From contig PHBH01000023.1 of the NCBI GenBank assembly GCA_002840535.1, positions 22,940 through 86,939 on the forward strand: a DNA stretch of 64,000 nt, in the 5' to 3' direction. The notes under the pieces were generated by a model. It had not been told where the DNA came from. It saw nothing but the letters and a program-made list of their open reading frames with translations, and searched no databases. This DNA comes from Deltaproteobacteria bacterium HGW-Deltaproteobacteria-15 (GTDB taxonomy: Bacteria > Desulfobacterota > DSM-4660 > Desulfatiglandales > HGW-15). Shown piece by piece: positions 34,692 to 42,670 of the stretch (its first letter is position 1; every line of letters begins with the position of its first letter). The position numbers and the translations under genes are program-made.

Positions 34692-35452
34692 TTTTCAGTC
34701 CCCTCAAGAAAAAAAGATACTCCGATCAGATTGCGGACCTGATTCAGGATCGGATCGTGAGGGAACGCCTCAAGACCGGCACGAATCTTCCTTCGGAGCT
34801 GGAGCTCGCCCACGAGTTCCAGGTGAGCCGGACCGTGGTCCGGGAGGCCTTGAGAATTCTGGAGATCTCCGGTCTGGTGCGGATCAAGAAGGGGCCTTCG
34901 GGCGGGATCTTCGTGTCCGATATGTACCACGCCCCCATTCGAAAGTCGTTGAAGAACATGGTCGCCCTGGGAGAGATCACGATCGACCATCTCTTCGACG
35001 TCCGCCTGCAGCTCGAGCCGTTCATCGCCGGAGAGGCTGCATTGCATGCCAGGAAGGAAGATATCGAAATCCTGGAGCAGCTCTTGCAGGACTCGAACGC
35101 CCATATCGACAATCCGGTCGTCCTCAAGAAGAACAACCTGAATTTTCATCTCCTGCTGGCCAGGGCCTGTGGAAATCCTCTCTTCTTCGTCCTGCTGGAA
35201 TCCGTTTTCAGCCTTCTCATAGAAAGCTCCCAGGACTTCTTCGAATCGGCCCTGGAAAAACACTTCCATGAAAACCACGAAAAGATCTTTCACCTCATCA
35301 AAAAAAAGAAGGCCCATGAATCGGAAAGGCTCATGAGGGAAGACATCCTGGACGTAAAACAGAAACTCAAGAGATTCAAGGACAAAGCAGCAGGAGGCAA
35401 GCAGTCCCGCGAAAAGACACAGGGATCTGCGCTACGCTCCGATAAGCAGTAA
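34688..35452 (+). CDS. GntR-family transcriptional regulator, FadR/FCD subfamily
   Basis: A 254-residue repressor or activator. The N-terminal winged helix has YSDQIADLIQDRIVRERLKTGTNLPSELELAHEFQVSRTVVREALRILEISGLVRIKKG. The C-terminal FCD ligand domain runs from about residue 95 (DHLFDVRLQLEPFIAGEAAL) and includes NLNFHLLLARACGNPL and an HENHEKIFHLI histidine stretch for metal binding. FCD proteins usually sense small organic acids, which matches the flanking TRAP carboxylate transporters. ATG 34688 overlaps the preceding TGA. A candidate operator of the FCD type (TTGTTGACAA) lies at 41851-41860. Confidence 0.92.
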   Translation: MIFSPLKKKRYSDQIADLIQDRIVRERLKTGTNLPSELELAHEFQVSRTVVREALRILEISGLVRIKKGPSGGIFVSDMYHAPIRKSLKNMVALGEITIDHLFDVRLQLEPFIAGEAALHARKEDIEILEQLLQDSNAHIDNPVVLKKNNLNFHLLLARACGNPLFFVLLESVFSLLIESSQDFFESALEKHFHENHEKIFHLIKKKKAHESERLMREDILDVKQKLKRFKDKAAGGKQSREKTQGSALRSDKQ

Positions 35453-35639
35453 GCAGTGCCGTGCAGGACCGGGATCCAGGATGAGTTGGAGGTGGACGCA
35501 TTTATCGTGCACCGTGTGCCATACGCTTTTCTGCCGGTCTCCGTCTCTGACGCCCGATCTCTCGTTTTCTGTGTTCTGCGCCATGCGCTTTGCTCTTGAG
35601 CCGAATTCCGGCCCTCGGAATATTGGGGAGAATACCGAC

Positions 35640-37109
35640 ATGCTGATATCCGTCTTGGTGGTCATCGCTGCGGTCGGGCTTGCCGTGCAGGCCTTGATCG
35701 GTCTTACCTTTTTCATCTCTTCCGTCCGGGAGGGTGAAAGCAGGGCGAGTGTATTCGCCGGCTTTCAGTTCCTGGGCATGCTTGTGGTGTTCGCGGTTTT
35801 TCTGGTGCTTGCCTCATCCAATTTCTTCCATACGGGTCCCGGGCTGTTTCTACTCCTCCTCGGGTATGCCGCAATCGGAGGGGCTGCGTTCTTCCTGCTG
35901 AGAAGAACCGCTCCGAATCCCAGGGCTCTCCAGGGCGCGGCCGGGCGCATCCAAGGGGAAGTAGCCCGTTTCGACGAAAGGACCCAGGTCTTTGCAAGGA
36001 ACCGTTCCCTTCGGCCGGAATCGGATGAATACAATCGCTTCTACCAAGAGCATCCGGAGTATCAGCAAATTGACCGCCGACGCAGAGAGAAGGGAGGTCC
36101 CATCGGACATCCGGGGATCATCGACAGGCCGCACGAAGAAGCGAACGTGGCCATGATGCTGGCATCCCAGAGCATGTGCATATACTTGTCCACTCCTGAA
36201 AAGACCGCTCCTCAGCCCCATCTTCATCTCAGGGAAAAGGTGAAGGAGAGGAGGGTCAATCTCGATCCGGATGAGGCGACCAGGATGGTGAAAGGGTATG
36301 CGCGTCATCTGGGAGCGGCACTGGTCGGGATCACTGAAGCCAATCCGCTCTGGATGTATTCCCATCGCGGGGAGATCTTCCATGAAAACTGGGAAGATTG
36401 GGGAAAGGAGATCCGGCTCGATCACAAGTATGTGATTGTGCTCGCCGAAGAGATGTCGCTCGAAATGATCGGATCCGGGCCGCACACCCCCACGACGGTC
36501 GAGAGCATGAACAATTACGCAAAAGGGGCCTATATCAGCGCTCAGATTGCCGCCTTTATCGCGAATCTGGGGTATTCGGCCGCTGCAAACCACTTGCGCC
36601 ATTACGATGGCCTGATGGTGCCCCTCGCCGTGGATGCCGGGTTGGGGGAGCTGGGGCGGCTTGGATACCTGATGACCAAAGAGTACGGGCCAAGGGTGAG
36701 GTTGAGCGGTGTCACCACAGATCTCCCTCTCGTTTCGGACAAACCCGTGGACATCGGGGTGGAGGATTTCTGTGAAATCTGCAAAAAATGTTCGGCCTGC
36801 TGCCCTTCAGGCTCCATTCCCATGGGGGGCCAGACGGTCGTCAACGGCACCCTGCGATGGAAATTGAATGAACAGACATGCTTCGAGTACTGGGGCAAGG
36901 TAGGGACGGACTGCAATGTCTGCATGAGGGTCTGCCCGTGGAGCCATGCGAGGACGTTCCCGCACAGGCTCATCGTGTCCCTCATCGTCAGAAACCGGTT
37001 GGCGAGGAGAATCTTCTCCGCCATGGACGATCTGTTTTACGGAAGAAAGCCGAAGCCGAAGGCTCCGCCGAATTGGGTCCGGTTCACTGAAAAAGAAAGG
37101 AGGGAATAA
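35640..37109 (+). CDS. Reductive dehalogenase homologue 3 with fused N-terminal membrane anchor
   Basis: The protein (489 aa) starts with three hydrophobic segments (about residues 2-26, 39-62 and 67-88) that look like an RdhB-type anchor. A linker follows, then an RdhA catalytic part. The catalytic part has NLGYSAAANHLRHYDGLMVPLAVDAG, LGELGRLGYLMTKEYGPRVRLSG, TTDLPLVSDKPVDIGVEDFC, the first cluster Cys378, 381, 384 and 388, and the second cluster group with Cys425, 428 and 432 (CNVCMRVCPW). No Tat signal is present. It is clearly more distant from the two soluble paralogues. ATG 35640 has TTGGGGAG nine bases upstream and coincides with the first hydrophobic helix. The TRAP genes follow 55 bases later. 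Confidence 0.87.
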   Translation: MLISVLVVIAAVGLAVQALIGLTFFISSVREGESRASVFAGFQFLGMLVVFAVFLVLASSNFFHTGPGLFLLLLGYAAIGGAAFFLLRRTAPNPRALQGAAGRIQGEVARFDERTQVFARNRSLRPESDEYNRFYQEHPEYQQIDRRRREKGGPIGHPGIIDRPHEEANVAMMLASQSMCIYLSTPEKTAPQPHLHLREKVKERRVNLDPDEATRMVKGYARHLGAALVGITEANPLWMYSHRGEIFHENWEDWGKEIRLDHKYVIVLAEEMSLEMIGSGPHTPTTVESMNNYAKGAYISAQIAAFIANLGYSAAANHLRHYDGLMVPLAVDAGLGELGRLGYLMTKEYGPRVRLSGVTTDLPLVSDKPVDIGVEDFCEICKKCSACCPSGSIPMGGQTVVNGTLRWKLNEQTCFEYWGKVGTDCNVCMRVCPWSHARTFPHRLIVSLIVRNRLARRIFSAMDDLFYGRKPKPKAPPNWVRFTEKERRE

Positions 37110-37164
37110 AGGCCACGAGACTTTTCCAGACATGAAAACTCACACAGAGGCTGGAGGGATCATC

Positions 37165-38193
37165 ATGAGAAAGCTCTTCCTTTTCCTGGTCGCAGTGCCG
37201 TTCCTTACAGGCTCGCTGGCATCAATGGATATTCAAAACGCCGGGGCCCAGAGCATTGAGCTGAAAATGGCCCACTTCATGTCCCCCATGCACGTGCAAC
37301 ACCGCAAATCATTCGAACCCTATGCCAAAAAAGTCGAAGAACTGACCGGCGGTAAGGTCATCATAAAGCTATTCCCGGGGGGCGCCCTGGGAGGGCCGAC
37401 CCAATTGCCCGATACGGTGAAATCGGGAATCACGGACATCGCCTTCATCATCCCATCCTACAGCACAGGCCGCTTCCTCCGCATCTCCGCGCTGGATCTT
37501 CCCTTTGTCGTGAACAGCGCGGTTCATGCCACCCAGGTCATCTATGATGTCTATGACAAATACTTTGCCGAAGACTTCAAGGATTACAAGGTGCTGTGGC
37601 TCTATTCCTGCGGTCCGGGTCAAATCCACTCTGCGACCAAGCCCATTCAGAAACTCGAGGATCTGCAAGGGACCAAAATGCGATCCCCCTCGGCCTACAT
37701 GAGCAAGGCGTTCACCTTGATGGGCTCCAACCCGGTGAGCATGCCCATCTCCGAGCTTACCGTATCGCTTCAGAAAGGTGTGATCGACGGCATGCTCACG
37801 CCTTTCAGCGCCCTCGCCGACTTCAGATTGTTCGACCTCGTGAAATACATCACGGAGGTGGATTTTTACGTCTCGCCCATGGCGGTGGTGATGAACAAGG
37901 AAAAGTTCAATTCCCTCCCGGAATCGGCCCGGAAAGCCCTGGAAGAGGCGGGCGGCAAGCAGTGGGGGCTCCACGCAGCCAAGGCGTATGACGAGCACGA
38001 CCAGGACAGCGTGCAGGAGGCGAACAAGCAGGGCAAGATCAAGATCGTGAAAATCACCGGACCGGAACTGCAGAAGTTCAAGGATCGGGTGAAGCCCATG
38101 GATGCAGAGTGGGTGAAAGAAACATCCCAGAAAGGGGTACGGGCGAAAGAGGTCCTTGACGCGGTCCGTGGTTCGGCTGAAAGAAACAAGTAA
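37165..38193 (+). CDS. dctP: TRAP transporter solute-binding protein (DctP type), system A
   Basis: A periplasmic binding protein (342 aa) with a signal peptide (RKLFLFLVAVPFLTGSLASMDI). It would capture an organic acid and deliver it to the membrane subunits encoded just downstream. DctP family blocks are seen: KMAHFMSPMHVQHRKSFEPYAKKVEELTGGKVIIKLFPGGALGG, KMRSPSAYMSKAFTLMGSNPVSMPISELTVSLQKGVIDGM (the region with the ligand-contacting Arg, here in MRSP), and SPMAVVMNKEKFNSLP. GGAGGG stands before ATG 37165. It is adjacent to the membrane-anchored dehalogenase homologue. Confidence 0.92.
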   Translation: MRKLFLFLVAVPFLTGSLASMDIQNAGAQSIELKMAHFMSPMHVQHRKSFEPYAKKVEELTGGKVIIKLFPGGALGGPTQLPDTVKSGITDIAFIIPSYSTGRFLRISALDLPFVVNSAVHATQVIYDVYDKYFAEDFKDYKVLWLYSCGPGQIHSATKPIQKLEDLQGTKMRSPSAYMSKAFTLMGSNPVSMPISELTVSLQKGVIDGMLTPFSALADFRLFDLVKYITEVDFYVSPMAVVMNKEKFNSLPESARKALEEAGGKQWGLHAAKAYDEHDQDSVQEANKQGKIKIVKITGPELQKFKDRVKPMDAEWVKETSQKGVRAKEVLDAVRGSAERNK

Positions 38194-38261
38194 GAAGACG
38201 TGAATGGTATCGATCGGCCGGCCCGGACAGAAGGGCCGGCACAGGAAAGGCGAGCCCATTT

Positions 38262-38768
38262 ATGCAGCAGAACTCAGGGGATCGATCAAGGGGACAATGG
38301 GTATTCCGGGCGGCCGATTACATGAACAAGGCTGCGGCCGCCATTCTGTTTCTGATGATGGTTCTCACCATAGCGGACGTTTTCGGGAGGAAGGTGTTCG
38401 ACGACTCCATCCTGGGGACCGTGGAACTGAGCGAATTCATGCTCGTAGTCACGGTCTTTTTTGCCCTTGCGAACACCGAGCTCATGGGAGGACATGTCCG
38501 AGTGGATGTGGTCATGAGCCTGTTCGGGGAAAGGGCAAGAGCGGCTGCGGATGTGATTACGCAATTTATCTGCACGGTCCTGTCCGTGATTTTCACGTGC
38601 GCCACCGTCCAGTATGCCGTCAAGATGAAAGCCTCAGGCGAGGTATCGCAGGACTTGTGGCTTCCCAAGTACCCATTTATTTCCCTGGCGGCCCTGGGTT
38701 TTGCGGTTCTCAGCATCGCCCTCTTCATGAAATTCATCTCCGCCTTGACAAGAACGGTGAAACCATGA
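38262..38768 (+). CDS. dctQ: TRAP transporter small permease (DctQ), system A
   Basis: A four-helix inner-membrane protein (168 aa), the small permease of a TRAP transporter. It begins with a polar tail and then a hydrophobic AAAAILFLMMVLTIADVFGRKVF, a family landmark. GTVELSEFMLVVTVFFALANTELMGGHVRVDVV follows, and the last helix is FISLAALGFAVLSIALFMKFI. Its stop overlaps the start of the large permease (ATGA), the usual arrangement. The start at 38262 is the upstream option; ATG 38322 is also possible. Confidence 0.9.
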   Translation: MQQNSGDRSRGQWVFRAADYMNKAAAAILFLMMVLTIADVFGRKVFDDSILGTVELSEFMLVVTVFFALANTELMGGHVRVDVVMSLFGERARAAADVITQFICTVLSVIFTCATVQYAVKMKASGEVSQDLWLPKYPFISLAALGFAVLSIALFMKFISALTRTVKP

Positions 38769-40069
38769 GTTCGGTTCTCGTAGGAACACTCGGCATTCTG
38801 CTTCTGTTCCTGCTCCTGGCCATGCGGATGCAGATTGGCTTCGCCTTTGCCACGGTGGGATTTCTGGGATTCGCCGTACTGGGCGCATGGAAACCCAGTT
38901 TTTCACTCATGGGCCTGGAGCCGTTCAAAATCGGCGGTTCCTATGGACTGACGGTCATTCCCCTTTTCGTGCTCATGGGCCAGTTTGCCAATTATTCCAA
39001 TATGGGTGCGGAGGCGTATCGAACCGCACACCGTTGGGTCGGATCCCTTCCCGGCGGACTTGCCATGGCGACTATCGTGGCCAGCGGTTGTTTCGCTGCC
39101 ATTTCCGGCTCTTCCCTTGCTTCGGCCGCGACGCTGGGCATGGTCGCAATCCCTGAAATGAAACGGTTCAAGTACAGCGATGCACTGGCCACCGGGTGCG
39201 TTGCAGCAGGAGGGACGCTCGGCATCCTGATCCCGCCCAGCACGGTCATGATCATTTATGGGATTCTGACCGAGCAGCCGATTGGAACCCTTTTCATTGC
39301 CGGTGTTCTCCCCGGCGTCATCCTCACACTCTTGTTCATGATAACCATCTATGTTCAGGCCAGAATGAGACCCGAGATCGGCCCCCCGGGTCCCAGGTGC
39401 TCTTTCAGAGAAAAGCTCTATTCTCTGAAAGAGCCATGGGGCATCATCCTTCTTTTTCTCATCGTGATCGGAGGTTTGTATACAGGGTGGTTCACGCCTA
39501 CCGAGGCGGCGGGCGTCGGGGCCTTCGGCGCGTTTGTCATCATGTTTGTCAAACGAAGGCTCACCTGGGAAGTGCTCAAGAACTCACTGGCCCAGACGAC
39601 CCGGACCACGGCCATGGTGTTCCTGATTCTGATCGGCGCCCACATTTTCGGTTATTTCCTGACCCTCACGCAGATCCCGCATCAGCTCTCCACCCTTGCC
39701 GTCGAGGCAGGCCTCAACTGTTACATCATCATGTCTCTTCTCGTGGTCGCCTACATGATTCTGGGCTGCATTATGGAAGGTCTCGCCATCATGGTGCTGA
39801 CCATCCCTATCGTTTATCCCATGATTCTGGGGTTGGGCTTCGATCCCATCTGGTTCGGAATCATGATCACCCTTGTTATGGAAATGAGCCTGATCACCCC
39901 GCCCATCGGCGTGAACGTGTTCATCATCAGTGGCCTGGTGAAGGATGTCCCCATGTACACCATTTTCCGGGGCACGGTTCCTTTCTTTCTCACCATGGTT
40001 TTTTTCGCCATCATCCTGATAATCTTCCCCGATATGGCCCTGTTCCTGCCTAGTGCCATGGGGAGATAG
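38765..40069 (+). CDS. dctM: TRAP transporter large permease (DctM), system A
   Basis: A sodium-driven permease subunit (434 aa) with about twelve helices. Seen are MRMQIGFAFATVGFLGF, GLTVIPLFVLMGQFANYSNMGAEAYRTAH, AAISGSSLASAATLGMVAIPEMKRFKYSDALATGCVAAGGTLGILIPPSTVMIIYGILTEQ, FTPTEAAGVGAFGAF and TPPIGVNVFIISGL, all in the order expected. It starts at ATG 38765 overlapping the small-permease stop; an open frame upstream is a shadow. It is the last gene of the system A operon, followed by a 269-base palindromic element. Confidence 0.93.
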   Translation: MSSVLVGTLGILLLFLLLAMRMQIGFAFATVGFLGFAVLGAWKPSFSLMGLEPFKIGGSYGLTVIPLFVLMGQFANYSNMGAEAYRTAHRWVGSLPGGLAMATIVASGCFAAISGSSLASAATLGMVAIPEMKRFKYSDALATGCVAAGGTLGILIPPSTVMIIYGILTEQPIGTLFIAGVLPGVILTLLFMITIYVQARMRPEIGPPGPRCSFREKLYSLKEPWGIILLFLIVIGGLYTGWFTPTEAAGVGAFGAFVIMFVKRRLTWEVLKNSLAQTTRTTAMVFLILIGAHIFGYFLTLTQIPHQLSTLAVEAGLNCYIIMSLLVVAYMILGCIMEGLAIMVLTIPIVYPMILGLGFDPIWFGIMITLVMEMSLITPPIGVNVFIISGLVKDVPMYTIFRGTVPFFLTMVFFAIILIIFPDMALFLPSAMGR

Positions 40070-40172
40070 GGAACGAATCACGGCTGTATTACGCCTTATG
40101 GGGAGGTATTCCCCGCCGCCCCCTTCCTCTTATTCTCCTTCCTTGCCTCGACCACGCTTCCGAACTTTGTAG

Positions 40173-40441
40173 TTATTGAGGGGAGCATGAAATAGTTTGC
40201 TTTTTGGGGTGATCTGACGAAGGGCCATGGGGTTTTTCTTAAGTGACATAGGCGGGAGGCCTTCGTCTTTTCATGACTTGTCAGCGGGGGAAGCCCCACC
40301 CCCGAGTGCTCTTTCGAGGGGAGTGGGGAGGGGGCAAGATTCCCCCGGGGGCAAGTCATTGGAAAAGACCAGGCCGGGAGACTGGGAACGAAAGGAAAAC
40401 CCCATGGCCCCATGGAAACTATTTCATGCTCCCCTCAATAA
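40173..40441. repeat. 269-bp imperfect palindrome (MITE-like or large foldback)
   Basis: The outer arms, 40173-40198 and 40416-40441, are perfect 26-base inverted repeats beginning TTATTGAGGGGAGCATGAAA. A second pair is 40223-40236 (GGCCATGGGGTTTT) with 40396-40409. A third pair is 40265-40280 (GTCTTTTC ATGACTTG) with 40352-40369. Nothing inside is coding. No transposase is nearby. The rest of the gap, 40070-40172 and 40442-40496, holds no gene. Confidence 0.8.
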
Positions 40442-40496
40442 CGTAAGAAAGGTTACAATGAAAGCGGCTAGCTAGGAAAGGATATCGGAGGGTACC

Positions 40497-41168
40497 ATGA
40501 TTGCGTGGGAGCTACTCGACCGTGCACGAGTGCCGGGAAGCAATACCGAGATCTGCCTTTTCAAGAGGGACCGGGAGTTTTCGATCCGCACGAACGGACG
40601 CGAGCTCATGAACAGCAGACTGCACGGCTCGGAGGAGGCTCTCTCCGAACTGGCATGTGCACGGATTGCCGACCGCCCTAAGGCCCGGGTTTTGATTGGC
40701 GGCCTTGGAATGGGGTTTACCTTGGCCGCTGCACTCAAAAGACTCGGGCCCGAATGCCGTGTGGAGGTGGCCGAGCTGGCGCCGCAGGTGGTGGCATGGA
40801 ACCAGGGACCTCTCGCTCACCTGGCCGGCCGGCCGCTTTCTGACAAGCGGGTCACTGTCTTCGAAAAAGATGTGGTAGTACTCCTCAAGGAGGGGCGCAC
40901 AGTTTATGATGCCATCCTGTTGGATGTAGATAACGGCCCGGATGGACTTTCGAGCGAGGGGAACGGCTGGCTCTATTCGCGGCCAGGGCTTGCGGCTGCT
41001 TTTGCGGCCCTGCGGAACGGGGGCATCCTGGCCGTATGGTCTGCCGGCCCGGATAAGGCTTTCGCGGACCGCTTGCGAAGACAAGGCTTTTCAGTGGAGG
41101 AGACCCGCGTTTCAGCACGCAGATCCGGCAAAGGAGGTCGGCATACGATTTGGATTGCCGCCCGTTAG
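40497..41168 (+). CDS. Spermidine-synthase-like / class I methyltransferase-fold protein
   Basis: A 223-residue cytoplasmic protein with a Rossmann-type nucleotide motif (VLIGGLGMGFTLAAALKRLG), an acidic strand end (VEVAELAPQVVAWN), and a DAILLDVDNGPDGL segment at the position of the catalytic Asp in spermidine synthases. It lacks the N-terminal domain of true SpeE and the aminopropyl-acceptor motifs, so the activity is not certain; the group is often annotated as spermine-synthase-like. It lies right after the palindromic element. GGAGGG precedes ATG 40497. Confidence 0.75.
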   Translation: MIAWELLDRARVPGSNTEICLFKRDREFSIRTNGRELMNSRLHGSEEALSELACARIADRPKARVLIGGLGMGFTLAAALKRLGPECRVEVAELAPQVVAWNQGPLAHLAGRPLSDKRVTVFEKDVVVLLKEGRTVYDAILLDVDNGPDGLSSEGNGWLYSRPGLAAAFAALRNGGILAVWSAGPDKAFADRLRRQGFSVEETRVSARRSGKGGRHTIWIAAR

Positions 41169-41341
41169 AGTCATTCGGGGAAACATATTTGTAAGAATCC
41201 GACAGGAAGCCGGGGAGCGGGGCTTTCCTTTCGTGGATACCCTGCCCTTGACACCCGGATTTCTCACTGTATATTAGTGCATTGCCATATGCCCTCCATT
41301 CTTTGACTGATCCCAACAACGCATAACCGAGGAGGCATGAA

Positions 41342-41647
41342 ATGCCGGAAAAACCAAGTGAGAAGGAAGAGGAATATTTTGCACGCATCGAGTTTGAAAA
41401 GAAGAAGAAACTCGAGCACGAGAAACACCTGAAGCTCGCGGCCGAGGAAAAGAATAGACTTAAAGAACTTCATTATATGCGCTGCCCCAAGTGTGGAATG
41501 GAACTGGTCGAGGTCCATTACAAGGGCATCGCGGTTGACAAGTGCTCCGAGTGTGAAGGGGTATGGCTGGATTATGGGGAGTTTGAGAGCGCCTCGCGCC
41601 TCGAGAAGAGCTCGCTCGAGAAGCTCTTCAGCGTTTTCAAGAGGTAG
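41342..41647 (+). CDS. Zinc-ribbon (zf-TFIIB-like) small protein
   Basis: A 101-residue protein with an N-terminal charged helix rich in Lys and Glu (EKKKKLEHEKHLKLAAEEKN) and a C-terminal zinc ribbon, MRCPKCGMELVEVHYKGIAVDKCSECEGVWLDYGE, with two Cys-x2-Cys pairs. That pattern is the zf-TFIIB family found in many bacteria with unknown role. GGAGG 41331-41335 sets the ATG 41342. No close operon partner; a 540-base gap follows. Confidence 0.85.
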   Translation: MPEKPSEKEEEYFARIEFEKKKKLEHEKHLKLAAEEKNRLKELHYMRCPKCGMELVEVHYKGIAVDKCSECEGVWLDYGEFESASRLEKSSLEKLFSVFKR

Positions 41648-42187
41648 CCGATAGTTCCGCGCCTCTCCAGAGGATGGAATCGAGCGAAGAGAGGAGTGTG
41701 ATGCCGCCGCCGGCGGACGGCTGGTCTTCGTGACAACGAGGTCGCCGACCCATTGACGGCGCAAGACAATCTCCCTTCGGCATCATCGTAGACAAACACA
41801 CGGCCCTCCGGCAAGTTTCAGCATCATTGAAGAAAGGAGGGCTTATTATTTTGTTGACAATTTGGAGACAACCACCTATACACCTACGCAAACATTGATC
41901 CCTTCCTTTGCTTTTCCATGGACTTCGACCACTCGAAACAAAACCAATACAAAAACACGACTGAGCCTGCGGCGGTTCTTTTCAAAGGGATGGGATTTTT
42001 CCAGAGCAGCACCCCGTATTTCTAAGACCGGATGATGCAAACATCGGCGAGTATCCATCCAGAATGGACTATTTTCTGAAAAGTTCGATAAACGGAAACT
42101 TCAGCCGCTTTTCCTGACCCGCTCAGAACCTCAGCCGGGGAGCCGGGCTGGTCTTGCATTGATCCACAGACTCTTCCGGGAGGCGTT
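41648..42187. other. Long leader region of TRAP system B
   Basis: This 540-base stretch contains no convincing gene. Its main content is a strong-looking sigma70 promoter at 41854-41882, which leaves about 295 bases of leader before the first TRAP gene. I see no known riboswitch motif in that leader. Confidence 0.4.
41851..41882 (+). promoter_or_regulatory. sigma70-type promoter with overlapping FCD/GntR-like operator
   Basis: TTGACA at 41854-41859 and TATACA at 41877-41882 are exactly 17 bases apart. The -35 hexamer sits inside TTGTTGACAA (41851-41860), an inverted repeat TTGT-N2-ACAA of the type bound by FCD-domain GntR proteins. Transcription would run to the TRAP system B genes at 42188. 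Confidence 0.65.
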
Positions 42188-42670
42188 ATGGAAAAGGCAT
42201 TGGGCCTTGTCTTGGGCTTGAGCAGGATCTTTGCCCTGATCGCGGGCGTAGCCCTCACCATCATGATGTGTCTTACGGTGGCCGACGTGATCGGAAGGGC
42301 TGGAGGTTATCCGATCCTTGGCACGGCCGAGCTCGTCAGTCTCATTTGCGTGATTGCTGTCGGCTTTGCCGTTCCCTTGACCTCCTTTCGGAGACGCCAC
42401 GTATACATGGAGTTTCTGATCGAGCGAATGGGTCGAAAAGCAAAGAATGCGGTGAATACCGCTACCAGGGTTGTCACCTTCCTTCTCTTCGGTCTTGCCG
42501 GCACCAACCTGTTCCATATGGGAGCGGAATTTGCGGCTTCAAAGGAAGTCAGCATGGCCCTCACCATGCCGTTCTATCCATTTGCCTACGCTGCCGGCAT
42601 CTGCTGCTTCCTCCAGTCTGCGGTGTGCCTCTGTGAGATCGTGAAGATCTGGGAGGGCAAATATGAATGA
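42188..42670 (+). CDS. dctQ: TRAP transporter small permease (DctQ), system B
   Basis: The small four-helix permease (160 aa) of the second TRAP system. Seen are LIAGVALTIMMCLTVADVIGRAGGYPILGTAELVSLICVIAVGFAVPLTSFRRRHVYMEFLIER, with the conserved D-V-x-G-R near the end of helix 1, and FMPFYPFAYAAGICCFLQSAV as the last helix. GGGAGG precedes the ATG. The end overlaps the large permease start by 8 bases, which suggests coupling. It is not a close duplicate of system A. Confidence 0.88.
   Translation: MEKALGLVLGLSRIFALIAGVALTIMMCLTVADVIGRAGGYPILGTAELVSLICVIAVGFAVPLTSFRRRHVYMEFLIERMGRKAKNAVNTATRVVTFLLFGLAGTNLFHMGAEFAASKEVSMALTMPFYPFAYAAGICCFLQSAVCLCEIVKIWEGKYE

Noticed and set aside
35481..35639. 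Extension of the membrane-fused dehalogenase frame upstream of ATG 35640
   Set aside because: It has no ribosome site, and its composition is unlike the catalytic part; the helix and GGGGAG set the start at 35640.
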